Positions 57,109 to 64,000 of a stretch of 64,000 bases of DNA are shown here, in pieces (within the stretch, counting starts at the first letter, position 1; the number at the start of each line of letters is the position of its first letter). The notes under the pieces are model-generated. The model was given only the letters and a program-made list of their open reading frames with translations, had not been told where the DNA came from and did not search any database. Where the stretch lies: positions 300 to 64,299 of the forward strand of contig LWDJ01000013.1 of assembly GCA_002083435.1 (NCBI GenBank), in the 5' to 3' direction. Source of the stretch: Proteobacteria bacterium SG_bin6 (lineage in GTDB: Bacteria > Pseudomonadota > Alphaproteobacteria > Sphingomonadales > Sphingomonadaceae). Both the position numbers and the translations under genes were made by a program.

Positions 57109-57792
57109 GTGGACATCCCTGTAACTCAGGTGCGGTGGCAGCCGTGCTACCGGATCATCCCTAGCCGTTTTCCACCGATCGCGTTGTTTGAAGCGGTTGC
57201 CGATCCGGCCGATCTGGAGGCTGTTTTCCAGATCGAAGCGATGACCAACGACCGGCTTCGCGAGGAAGCGGGCGACCTCGCACTGGTGCCGCCTGAAGAC
57301 CGCATATCCGGGCCGGGCACGTCCCCGATCATGGCGGCCTTTACCCATCTGAACCCCGAAGGCGACAGGTTCACCGACGGGAGCTACGGCGTGTTCTATG
57401 CGGGGCTCACGCTCGCCACCGCGATTGCGGAAACACGGCATCACAGGGCCAAATTCCTCGCAGCGACAGATGAACCCGCGCAGGAACTCGACATGCGCGT
57501 CTATGCCGTCGACCTTGATGCGCCATTGCATGATATTCGCGGCGCCCGTGAGGCCCTGCCCGCGCTCTACCATCCCGATAGTTATGCTGTGTCTCAGGAG
57601 ACGGCACGCCGCCTTCGGGACGAAGGCGCAAACGGTATCGTCTATGAGAGTGTCCGTGATGCAGGCGGCGAATGTGCAGCCTTATTCCGACCCCGGCTCC
57701 TGTCCAATTGCCGTCAGGAACGCCATCTCACCTATGTCTGGGACGGCAGCACCGTCAGCACCGTCTATGAAAAGCGTATGTTGGACGGTTGA
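57109..57792 (+). CDS. RES-domain toxin
   Basis: 227 aa, GTG start at 57109. RES family residues are in place: Arg in CYRIIPSRFPPI, Tyr in GSYGVFYAGLTLATAIAETR with the Glu of AIAE, and the Ser of NGIVYESVRDAGGECAALFRP. RES toxins such as ParT and MbcT degrade NAD+ or ADP-ribosylate targets. It is longer than minimal RES proteins by about 60 residues between the Tyr and Ser segments. Pairs with the preceding antitoxin. Confidence 0.9.
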   Translation: MDIPVTQVRWQPCYRIIPSRFPPIALFEAVADPADLEAVFQIEAMTNDRLREEAGDLALVPPEDRISGPGTSPIMAAFTHLNPEGDRFTDGSYGVFYAGLTLATAIAETRHHRAKFLAATDEPAQELDMRVYAVDLDAPLHDIRGAREALPALYHPDSYAVSQETARRLRDEGANGIVYESVRDAGGECAALFRPRLLSNCRQERHLTYVWDGSTVSTVYEKRMLDG

Positions 57793-57965
57793 TGTTTCGA
57801 TGGGGCCTAAGCGAACGCTCTTGCGCACGATCCGGATCGGCAGCTCACGAATTGCGATAACAAGAAGCCTCCAGTCGAGGGCAGTACCATGGAGAAGAAG
57901 CGCACAGTAAAGATTGAAAATCTGTGCGATAGCAGGCAATCTTTCCCTCAGAGGGAGTGTGATCC

Positions 57966-58976
57966 TTGGGGGCAGGTGCAACGGATTATGCAGCGCGAAT
58001 ATATGCGCTGAATGACGCGGATTTGGAGCGGCTTACTGACGACTGGGTCGCGTCAATGCGGTCGCGCTATCCCGACAGCGACCGGTTCTCCGGGGCAGGA
58101 GACATGGGGCGCGATGTCGTCGGCTATCGCACGGCCGCTCGTTTCGACGGTCCGTGGGACAATTATCAGTGCAAGCAGCTCAGGAAAGCACTAGGCGAAC
58201 CGGAATTCATCCGTGAGCTGGGAAAGATATTTTTCCATAGTGCTGCCGGGCACTTCGGCGTCCCCGCGCACTTCTATTACGTCGCTCCGAGGGGAGCGGT
58301 CCGGGCCGTTCGCAACCTCATAGGTCATCCCAGCAAGATCGGGCCGCGCCTGATCGAGCAATGGGACACCTGGTGTGCCGGCGATCTGGTGGAGGGTGAG
58401 CATCATCCGCTATCAGACGAGGTACGCGCGCTCATCGACGCCTTTGATTTCCAGAACGTGTCGCTGCTTGAGGCCGGCAAGCTCGTCCGAACAGACGAGA
58501 TGAAGCCCGTGCTGGTCAATTGGTTTGACGCGGATCCCGGTGAAGCTCCGGTCGGGAGCGTCCCCGACACGATGCAGCCGGAAGAGGCTGCCTACGTCGC
58601 GCAGCTTCTCGCCGCCTATCAGGAACAGGGCGCACCGTCATACACCACGGGTGACGAAGCTCTTGGCGATGCCAAGTTCGGCCCGCATTTCCGCGTTCAA
58701 CGGGAGCGGTTCTTCGACGCTGCTTCCTTCAAGCGCTATTACAGGGACAGCACCGAACCAGCCGTGCTCGCCACATTCGAGAAGGACATCTTTCACGGCG
58801 TGTTCGATACTCATGGGCTCGCGCACGCCGACATCATGGCCAAGATCGCGGCCGTCATGAATGAAGCCAAGGGCGTGTCGGTCTCGGGTGTCCTTGGCAA
58901 ATACGCGCGGGTTCCCGTGAAGCAGGGCGTCTGCCACCACTTCGCCAACGACGGTGTGCTCCCTTGGGTAAAGTGA
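57966..58976 (+). CDS. ABC-3C-type effector: Mrr-like nuclease fused to a system-specific C-terminus
   Basis: 336 aa. The N-terminal 90 residues look like a PD-(D/E)xK nuclease of the Mrr type: D46/D50 in GDMGRDVVGY and Q68-C69-K70 in YQCKQLRK, the D-x(n)-Q-x-K arrangement. The remainder, including PAHFYYVAPRGAVRAVRNL and GVCHHFANDGVLPWVK, fits the C-terminal component of ABC three-component (ABC-3C) conflict systems. The start is TTG 57966 after GAGGGAG. It overlaps the middle-component gene (TGATG). Presumably cleaves nucleic acid when the ATPase is triggered. Confidence 0.75.
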   Translation: MGAGATDYAARIYALNDADLERLTDDWVASMRSRYPDSDRFSGAGDMGRDVVGYRTAARFDGPWDNYQCKQLRKALGEPEFIRELGKIFFHSAAGHFGVPAHFYYVAPRGAVRAVRNLIGHPSKIGPRLIEQWDTWCAGDLVEGEHHPLSDEVRALIDAFDFQNVSLLEAGKLVRTDEMKPVLVNWFDADPGEAPVGSVPDTMQPEEAAYVAQLLAAYQEQGAPSYTTGDEALGDAKFGPHFRVQRERFFDAASFKRYYRDSTEPAVLATFEKDIFHGVFDTHGLAHADIMAKIAAVMNEAKGVSVSGVLGKYARVPVKQGVCHHFANDGVLPWVK

Positions 58977-59473
58977 TGACGGCAGCGCTGGGCGATGTGC
59001 CTCTGTTCAACAGTCCGTTGGAGACGGGCCTGCGTGCCTTGGTCGTGCTCGATGCCTTTTATCCTCGGCCCTGCACCATCAGCGAGCTGACGTGGTTGGA
59101 CCACCTCGTCGTGCACACGGCCGACGTGGACGGTCCCGACAGCCTGCACCCCGACCTGCCGTCACGTGGGGGGGAACTGCTCGTGCGTCGGCGGCTGATC
59201 GACGAGGGCGTTCATTTGCTGCTGAACGCCGGTCTCATTGCCCTCGTCGATGGAGCGGAGGGGGTACGATACGTCGCCGGTGAGGAGGCTCCGTCGTTCA
59301 TCGAGCTCATGGAAGTGTCCTATAGCGCACGCTTGAAATCGTGTGCAGAATGGCTCGCAGATCGGTTCGGCGCACTCCCGGAAGAGGAGTTACGAACCAT
59401 CGTGCACCAGCGGCTCGGGCGGTGGACACTTGAGTTCCAGGGCGAAGGCACACTCTACGAGCCGTCGGCATGA
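58976..59473 (+). CDS. ABC-3C middle component
   Basis: 165 aa. LFNSPLETGLRALVVLDAFY, SELTWLDHLVVHTADVDGPD and GGELLVRRRLIDEGVHLLLN are the features of the wHTH-like middle component (MC2-type) of ABC-3C systems. It starts inside the stop of the nuclease gene (TGATG) and ends overlapping the ATPase gene (ATGA), so all three are translationally coupled. It is presumably the adaptor between effector and ATPase. Confidence 0.8.
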   Translation: MTAALGDVPLFNSPLETGLRALVVLDAFYPRPCTISELTWLDHLVVHTADVDGPDSLHPDLPSRGGELLVRRRLIDEGVHLLLNAGLIALVDGAEGVRYVAGEEAPSFIELMEVSYSARLKSCAEWLADRFGALPEEELRTIVHQRLGRWTLEFQGEGTLYEPSA

Positions 59474-61350
59474 TCGCGCGCCTCATATTCCGGCATCTGT
59501 CGTTCATCGGCACCGCGAAGCCGGTGAGCACGCTCTGGTTTGCCGATGGCCCCAACGTAATCTATGGTGCCTCAAACACCGGCAAGTCGTTCACGCTCGC
59601 CGCCCTGCAGTTCATGCTGGGGAAGTCGACGCCGCTTCCAGTGATCGAACAGCTCGACGGGTATGAAGCGGTCCTGTTGGGCCTCGACGTCCCATCGCTT
59701 GGGCCGATCACCCTCTATCGCGGCATTCAGGGCGCCGGGTTCCGGCTTTACGAAGGACTGCATCACGAACCGCCGCCGGCCGGTCCCTTCCGGGTGCTGG
59801 ATGCGGAGTATGACGCCCGCACGGAGAACATCACGAGCGTCCTCCTTGGCGCGCTGGGACTGGGCGGGAAGTTCGTCGTCAAGAACGAGAATGGTGAGAA
59901 GAACAGCGTCACGCTCCGGTCCCTCGACCCCTTTATCTTCGTGGACGAGGGCTCGATCATCGATGCGCGCAGCCCGATCCTGTCCGGCCAATACACGAGT
60001 GCGACGGCCGAAAAGAATCTGTTCCGCCTGCTTTTGACCGGGCGAGACGATTCCGCGATCGTGGCAGTGATCCCACCCAAGATCCGAAAGGCCCGCCAGG
60101 AAGGCCAGAAGGAACTGCTGGAGGAATGGATCGCAGCGCTGGACGCGCAGATCGACGCGATCGGCGTCCCTCGTGAGCAGCTCGACGATCAAAGCAAGCG
60201 GATCGACGCCTCGCTGATTACCATCCAAGGTGATCTCGCCAAGCGTCAGCGCCGGATCGACGAGGTCACACGCGAGCGGCGGCGCATGGTCGACGAAGCA
60301 GATCGTGTGACCGCCCAGGCCCGCGAGATCGAGCTGACCCTGGCGCGGTTCGCGCGGCTGATGGAGGTCTATGAATCCGATGTCGAGCGCCTTGAGGCCC
60401 TGGAGCAGGGTGGCCATCTCCTTCTTGCGCGTCTTGACCGCCCTTGCCCCTTATGTGGTGCCGAGGTTGATCATCAGCACCATCATGGGCGGCAGGATGT
60501 CGAGCGTTCACGGGTAGCGGCCCGCGTCGAGATTGCGCGGATCGATCGGGAACGCCGGGATCTGGTCGCCACAATGAACGGGCTAGAGGCAGATTTTGCC
60601 ATCAATCTCGCAACGTCGGAACGGCTGCGACGGCGAATGGCAGCGGCGGAGCGGATTCTCGGCGTCCTTCGTCCGGAGGAATCGGGATTACGCGACGAAT
60701 ACGAACAAAGGATCGAAGCGCGGGACACCGTTCGCGAACGCCTAAAGTTGTTTGAAGAGCGGGATCGCCTAGCCGTGCAATTGTCTCAGGTCACGACGGC
60801 CTCACCTGCGGCCAAGCCGAAACTCACCGTCGGCATCGACGGGCCGACTGGCCATGAATTTGCTAGCAAGGTGTCTGAGGTGCTCCAGGCTTGGAAATTT
60901 CCAGGGAATGCGACCGTGTCGTTCGACAGTCACACCCAGGATATACGTCTGGACGGCAAAGAGCGCGGTGCAAACGGAAAAGGCGTCCGCGCGATCCTCC
61001 ACTCAGCGTTCAAGGTCGCGGTTTTGCTCTATTGTCAGGACAAAGGCCTGCCTCATCCTGGCGTGCTGGCACTCGACACGCCACTTCTCACTTACCGAGA
61101 GCCGATCCGGGTACCACGCCACGGCGCGCTGGCTGCAGACGAGAAGGAGCTCGCTGCGACCACGCTATACGAGCATTTCTACCTTCATCTGGCGAGCCTC
61201 AGTGGGCGCGCTCAGTTTATCATCCTTGAGAACAGCGATCCGCCTAGCGATCTCGTAGACCGACTTTCGGTGCAGACTTTCACGGGGGATTTGGCCGATG
61301 GACGTAGCGGATTGCTCCCCTCCGCGGGTGGTTCGCCAACTGCTTCATGA
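59470..61350 (+). CDS. ABC-3C ATPase with zinc-hook coiled coil
   Basis: 626 aa, SMC/Rad50-like. Walker A G33-S40 (GASNTGKS), long coiled coil (DASLITIQGDLAKRQRRIDE, VARVEIARIDRERRDLVATM), zinc hook C326-x-x-C329 (RPCPLCGAEVDHQHHHG), then Walker B with D536 in VLALDTPLL and a D-loop/H-switch region (RAQFIILENSDPP). The usual LSGG signature is not present; a degenerate GANGKG at about residue 501 takes its place. It probably senses phage DNA or replication structures and licenses the nuclease. Confidence 0.88.
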   Translation: MIARLIFRHLSFIGTAKPVSTLWFADGPNVIYGASNTGKSFTLAALQFMLGKSTPLPVIEQLDGYEAVLLGLDVPSLGPITLYRGIQGAGFRLYEGLHHEPPPAGPFRVLDAEYDARTENITSVLLGALGLGGKFVVKNENGEKNSVTLRSLDPFIFVDEGSIIDARSPILSGQYTSATAEKNLFRLLLTGRDDSAIVAVIPPKIRKARQEGQKELLEEWIAALDAQIDAIGVPREQLDDQSKRIDASLITIQGDLAKRQRRIDEVTRERRRMVDEADRVTAQAREIELTLARFARLMEVYESDVERLEALEQGGHLLLARLDRPCPLCGAEVDHQHHHGRQDVERSRVAARVEIARIDRERRDLVATMNGLEADFAINLATSERLRRRMAAAERILGVLRPEESGLRDEYEQRIEARDTVRERLKLFEERDRLAVQLSQVTTASPAAKPKLTVGIDGPTGHEFASKVSEVLQAWKFPGNATVSFDSHTQDIRLDGKERGANGKGVRAILHSAFKVAVLLYCQDKGLPHPGVLALDTPLLTYREPIRVPRHGALAADEKELAATTLYEHFYLHLASLSGRAQFIILENSDPPSDLVDRLSVQTFTGDLADGRSGLLPSAGGSPTAS

Positions 61351-61374
61351 TCCACCCAATGCGATTTTGTGAGG

Positions 61375-61590
61375 TCACAAGCTACCGGGACAGAATCGAT
61401 CAGTCTGCAACCCAAAGGATTGGTGCCATCGTTTCCACCGTAAGAACACCACTGCGAAGATCAGCGCATCTCGCGAGTACACGACGAGTGTTCGGATCTT
61501 TGTAATCACAGATTGACCATTCTTAATTTTCTCTTGCGCTAAACGCACGATGGCCTTGCGCCTTATTTTGGAGAAGCGCACTCCCTTCAC
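61375..61590 (-). CDS. Possible small basic protein, 71 aa
   Basis: GTG start at 61590 overlaps the stop of the DUF2493 gene by four bases (GTGA), a hint of co-translation. It is basic with a hydrophobic stretch (VVYSRDALIFAVVFLRW) and no known domain. Composition is less GC-rich than neighbours. Could be a real small protein at the end of the DUF2493 operon or chance. Confidence 0.3.
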   Translation of the reverse strand: MKGVRFSKIRRKAIVRLAQEKIKNGQSVITKIRTLVVYSRDALIFAVVFLRWKRWHQSFGLQTDRFCPGSL

Positions 61591-62528
61591 ATCGGTTTCC
61601 GTTCGCGAAAATCCCAGAGCGGAATGCCGAGTCTGCGAGCCTTGTCTGCGAGATTGTCCTGGATGCCTGTGCCGGGGAAGATCACAAGGCCTACCGGCAA
61701 GGCTTCGAGCAGAAGGTCGTTTCTCTTGAAGGGCGCGGCCTTCTTGTGCCTGTTCCAGTCCGGGCGGAAGGCCACTTGCGGGACGCGCCGAGCATCGGCC
61801 CAGCAGGCGGCTGCGCGTTCTGCGCCGGTGGGCGTTGCGCCGTGCAGGAGCACCATGTCGGTGTAGCGGGCATGAACCCGGTCAAGTGCTGCCCAGATCG
61901 CTGCATGGTCATTGCAATCAGCGCCACCTGTAAAGCCGATCCGCGTGCCTTCAGGCAGCATGACCCTCGCTTTTTCGCGGACGCGCTTGTCGAGAAAATC
62001 CCGGCTATCAATGACAGCGGAGGTAAGCGCCTTGTGGTTGACCCGCGAACCCGAGCGCGGTGTCCAGGCCTTGCGCATATGGATGCGGAACTGATCCGCT
62101 GCGGCATCGCGAAAGAACTCCATCGTATCCCGACGCTCGATCATCGATACACCTTCACAGATTGACCGTTCCAGTTCGACCGAACGCACTTCGCTGCCGT
62201 CCTGCTCGCGCTGCAGTCGCTTTTGCGCCTGTTCGTTGTCGTCGAGGTCGCGTTCGATCCGCTCGGCCGAGCGATGGAAGACGTTGACCAGCTGCCAGAG
62301 CAGATCCTCAAGATCGGGTTCGATCCGGGTGTCGATCAGCGCTGCGACCATGCCGTCGAACATGTCGGCAACCGCGCCGCCTGCGAGCCTGGCTTCGGGC
62401 AACGGCCGTGCGTCGGGCTCGTCGTCGAAGGGGCGATAGCCATAGAGCTGCATTTCCTGGAGGAGATAGGCGGTAGGACCGGGTTCGCTCTGGCCCTCGT
62501 CATCGAAATGGTCGGAAGCGTTTTGCAT
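61587..62528 (-). CDS. DUF2493 (SLOG-like) protein
   Basis: 313 aa. The C-terminal 130 residues carry the DUF2493/cpYpsA Rossmann-like pattern: RIGFTGGADCNDHAAIWAAL, MVLLHGATPTGAERAAACWA, VIFPGTGIQDNLADKARRLG and IPLWDFRERK. These SLOG-type folds bind nucleotides or nucleotide-derived signals. The N-terminal part is acidic and helical (RIERDLDDNEQAQKRLQREQ). Common on alphaproteobacterial plasmids and integrative elements. Start ATG 62528. Confidence 0.85.
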   Translation of the reverse strand: MQNASDHFDDEGQSEPGPTAYLLQEMQLYGYRPFDDEPDARPLPEARLAGGAVADMFDGMVAALIDTRIEPDLEDLLWQLVNVFHRSAERIERDLDDNEQAQKRLQREQDGSEVRSVELERSICEGVSMIERRDTMEFFRDAAADQFRIHMRKAWTPRSGSRVNHKALTSAVIDSRDFLDKRVREKARVMLPEGTRIGFTGGADCNDHAAIWAALDRVHARYTDMVLLHGATPTGAERAAACWADARRVPQVAFRPDWNRHKKAAPFKRNDLLLEALPVGLVIFPGTGIQDNLADKARRLGIPLWDFRERKPM

Positions 62529-62843
62529 GATTGTCTCCGCATCTCACGCCGCGCCACTCGCGGCTTCGTGGCGACGCCGGGCGGCAGGGGAGGCAGGGAT
62601 GCACCCGCGCTCTCGCGGGCCGGAGCGACAGCGGAGGATGGAAGAAGACGCCTATTTTGCTTCGCGATGCAAAGGAGCACCGCTCCGGCGGAAAATAGGC
62701 GCCGCTCGCCCATTGCAGCGCCTGGCGCCCATGCCGCAGTCGCCCCTTCAGGAAGCCGTTGCGCGGCAACCGACCGATTGCGGAAAATTTTCAATGCGCT
62801 CCTGCCAAAGAGACGGGCGAGCGATGGGCATCACCGCTTCCCT
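62529..62843. other. Gene-free stretch with inverted repeat
   Basis: 315 bases between the Toprim gene stop and DUF2493. CGCCTATTTT (62649-62658) and AAAATAGGCG (62692-62701) are perfect inverse complements, enclosing a second short hairpin GGAGC-ACC-GCTCC (62675-62687). On the minus strand this precedes DUF2493 by about 120 bases and could be a long leader structure or an operator. No coding frame is convincing. Confidence 0.5.
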
Positions 62844-63884
62844 CTATGGTCGCAAAAATGCAGCCGCATCGTCGCCGAAAAGTTGTGCCCGCAGTGCCAT
62901 CGCCAGCTGCTCGGCACCGTCGGCCTGTAGGTCAGTGTTGAAGTCATCGCCGCTGGGTTTCAGCGCGATGACCTCGATCCCGGTCCCGGCAACACGGTGT
63001 TGAACCGTTGCCACCGCGTTTTCGCCAGCCGTGTCGTTATCGCACCCTACGTACAGGCGACGCAGCGCAGGAGGGAAGTGCACAGCAGCCAGATGTGCAG
63101 CCGACAGGCAGGCGATCATCGGCAATTCCGGCAGGACGTGGCGGAGCGACAATGTGGTTTCGATCCCTTCGGCTGCGACCATGACGGGACCGGCCAGCCC
63201 GAAACGGACGCCATTGCCCAGAAGACCACCCATGGCGCGGCGTGGCGTAGTGATCTGCGCCTTGCTACATGTCGCGGGGTCGAGCCAGGTGCGGTGAACG
63301 CCGGTGATCGCCCCGTGGAGATCGGTGACAGCTGCGATCATCGCAGGCCATGCACGCGGCGTGTCGGGAGAGTCCTGGCGCGACGGACGGTAGTAGCATG
63401 AAGGATGGAAGCGCAGAGCCTGGCCATGCCCGGATGACGTGAGCACCCGGCCTTCCAGATACTTCGAGACGACAGTTCGCTCGATCGGCTTTGAGGCGGC
63501 CCAGAGTCGCCGCGCCGCCTCGGCGGTTCCAGGCCGTGCCTTTGCCGATCGTGCATTCTGCAGATGGGCATCTACTTGCGGCAGACTCAAGAAGCGGCGC
63601 GCTTCCTCCAGCGTCTCGCGCATCGAATGGTGGCCGGATGCGGCGGCGATGATGTCAAGCAGGTCGCCATGCTCTCCGGTATGGGCATCGGTCCACTTTC
63701 CCGCAGCCCCTCGACCGTCCGCCGATGTGCTGAGACGAACATAAAGACTCTGACCGGGTGCGTTTCGCGCATCACCGACCAGCCAGTAGCGTCCTTCCTT
63801 GCGTCCAGCGGCGAGGTAGCGTCGGCATACGGCCTCTGCACATTCGCCAAGACGGCGGGCAATGTCACGGGCGGGACTGTCCAT
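62844..63884 (-). CDS. Toprim-domain protein (primase-like)
   Basis: 346 aa, start ATG 63884 (MDSPARDIARRLGECAEAVC). The C-terminal half has the Toprim pattern: MVAAEGIETTLSL (catalytic Glu) and LYVGCDNDTAGENAV (D-x-D). The N-terminal half (YWLVGDARNAPGQSLYVRLS, GHHSMRETLEEARRFL) matches the DUF7146-like region that accompanies mobile-element primase/helicase proteins. It probably primes or processes element DNA. Encoded upstream of DUF2493 on the same strand. Confidence 0.85.
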   Translation of the reverse strand: MDSPARDIARRLGECAEAVCRRYLAAGRKEGRYWLVGDARNAPGQSLYVRLSTSADGRGAAGKWTDAHTGEHGDLLDIIAAASGHHSMRETLEEARRFLSLPQVDAHLQNARSAKARPGTAEAARRLWAASKPIERTVVSKYLEGRVLTSSGHGQALRFHPSCYYRPSRQDSPDTPRAWPAMIAAVTDLHGAITGVHRTWLDPATCSKAQITTPRRAMGGLLGNGVRFGLAGPVMVAAEGIETTLSLRHVLPELPMIACLSAAHLAAVHFPPALRRLYVGCDNDTAGENAVATVQHRVAGTGIEVIALKPSGDDFNTDLQADGAEQLAMALRAQLFGDDAAAFLRP

Positions 63885-63897
63885 GCACCGGGCTCCT

Positions 63898-64000
63898 TCA
63901 AGCGGCCTTGCGTGGATTGACGCGCACAACCGGGAACCGGTCGAGCAGCTTTTCCAACACATCACCGCCGACAGCCCCTGTCGGCACGTAGAGGCGGAGT
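63898..64000 (-). CDS. C-terminus of an element gene running off the right edge
   Basis: The minus strand from the window edge reads LRLYVPTGAVGGDVLEKLLD then RFPVVRVNPRKAA and stops at 63898, 14 bases before the Toprim start. Only about 33 residues are visible and no domain can be assigned. It is clearly the preceding gene of the same leftward operon. Confidence 0.6.
   Translation of the reverse strand, partial: LRLYVPTGAVGGDVLEKLLDRFPVVRVNPRKAA

Noticed and set aside
57682..57981. 99-residue minus-strand frame between the RES toxin and the defence operon
   Set aside because: It overlaps the RES gene end in antisense, lacks a ribosome site and has no recognisable motif.

Overview
The window looks like chromosome from a sphingomonad-type alphaproteobacterium (Sphingomonas or a close relative). 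The support is very GC-rich coding sequence with strong third-position G/C bias, a cobalamin methionine synthase split into two genes, a complete ybgC-tolQRAB-pal cluster, a large TonB-dependent receptor, a sugar-acid dehydratase resembling the Caulobacter xylonate enzyme, and short G/C palindromic repeats between genes. This is inference from gene content, not from a database search.

Bases 1-18,400 are mostly housekeeping. A leftward operon of two small lipoproteins and an aldo/keto reductase comes first. Next is a rightward methionine/one-carbon operon (ArsR-methyltransferase fusion, metF, metH part 1, metH part 2) with a 16-bp perfect palindrome as candidate operator and an array of four hairpin repeats between the two metH parts. 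Then follow an exonuclease, the Tol-Pal cluster with a 116-bp palindromic insertion between tolQ and tolR, an SPFH membrane protein with a ribbon-helix-helix partner, a divergent sugar oxidation pair (dehydrogenase and dehydratase) and an Hsp70-like protein.

Bases 18,400-28,350 hold a decayed RHS/Tc-toxin-like locus. A small accessory gene and an approximately 2,780-residue RHS gene together carry three frameshifts and two in-frame TAG codons but are otherwise open. Bases 28,500-48,200 are ordinary accessory chromosome: an ABC-F ATPase, an azoreductase/SDR pair under a LysR regulator, a YeeE/YedE transporter, a truncated alcohol dehydrogenase/LysR locus, a TonB receptor, a two-component system, a tandem AAA+ ATPase, a TetR-controlled NmrA/GST/methyltransferase/MAPEG operon, and a Cys-rich MarR protein facing an NTF2-like gene across a 29-bp inverted repeat.

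At 48,244 a 46-nt 3' fragment of tRNA-Gly(GCC) marks the left end of an integrated element that runs past the right edge. GC content is visibly lower inside it. It carries a tyrosine integrase, an Abi-family two-HEPN-motif protein facing a strongly promoted, terminated small RNA (candidate toxin/RNA-antitoxin pair), a serine recombinase fused by overlap to two ParB-like genes, a Xre/RES toxin-antitoxin pair, a three-gene ABC-3C-type defence operon with a nuclease-like effector, and mobile-element backbone genes (DUF736, DUF2493, Toprim). The most interesting biology is in this island: at least three conflict systems packed between recombination and partition genes.
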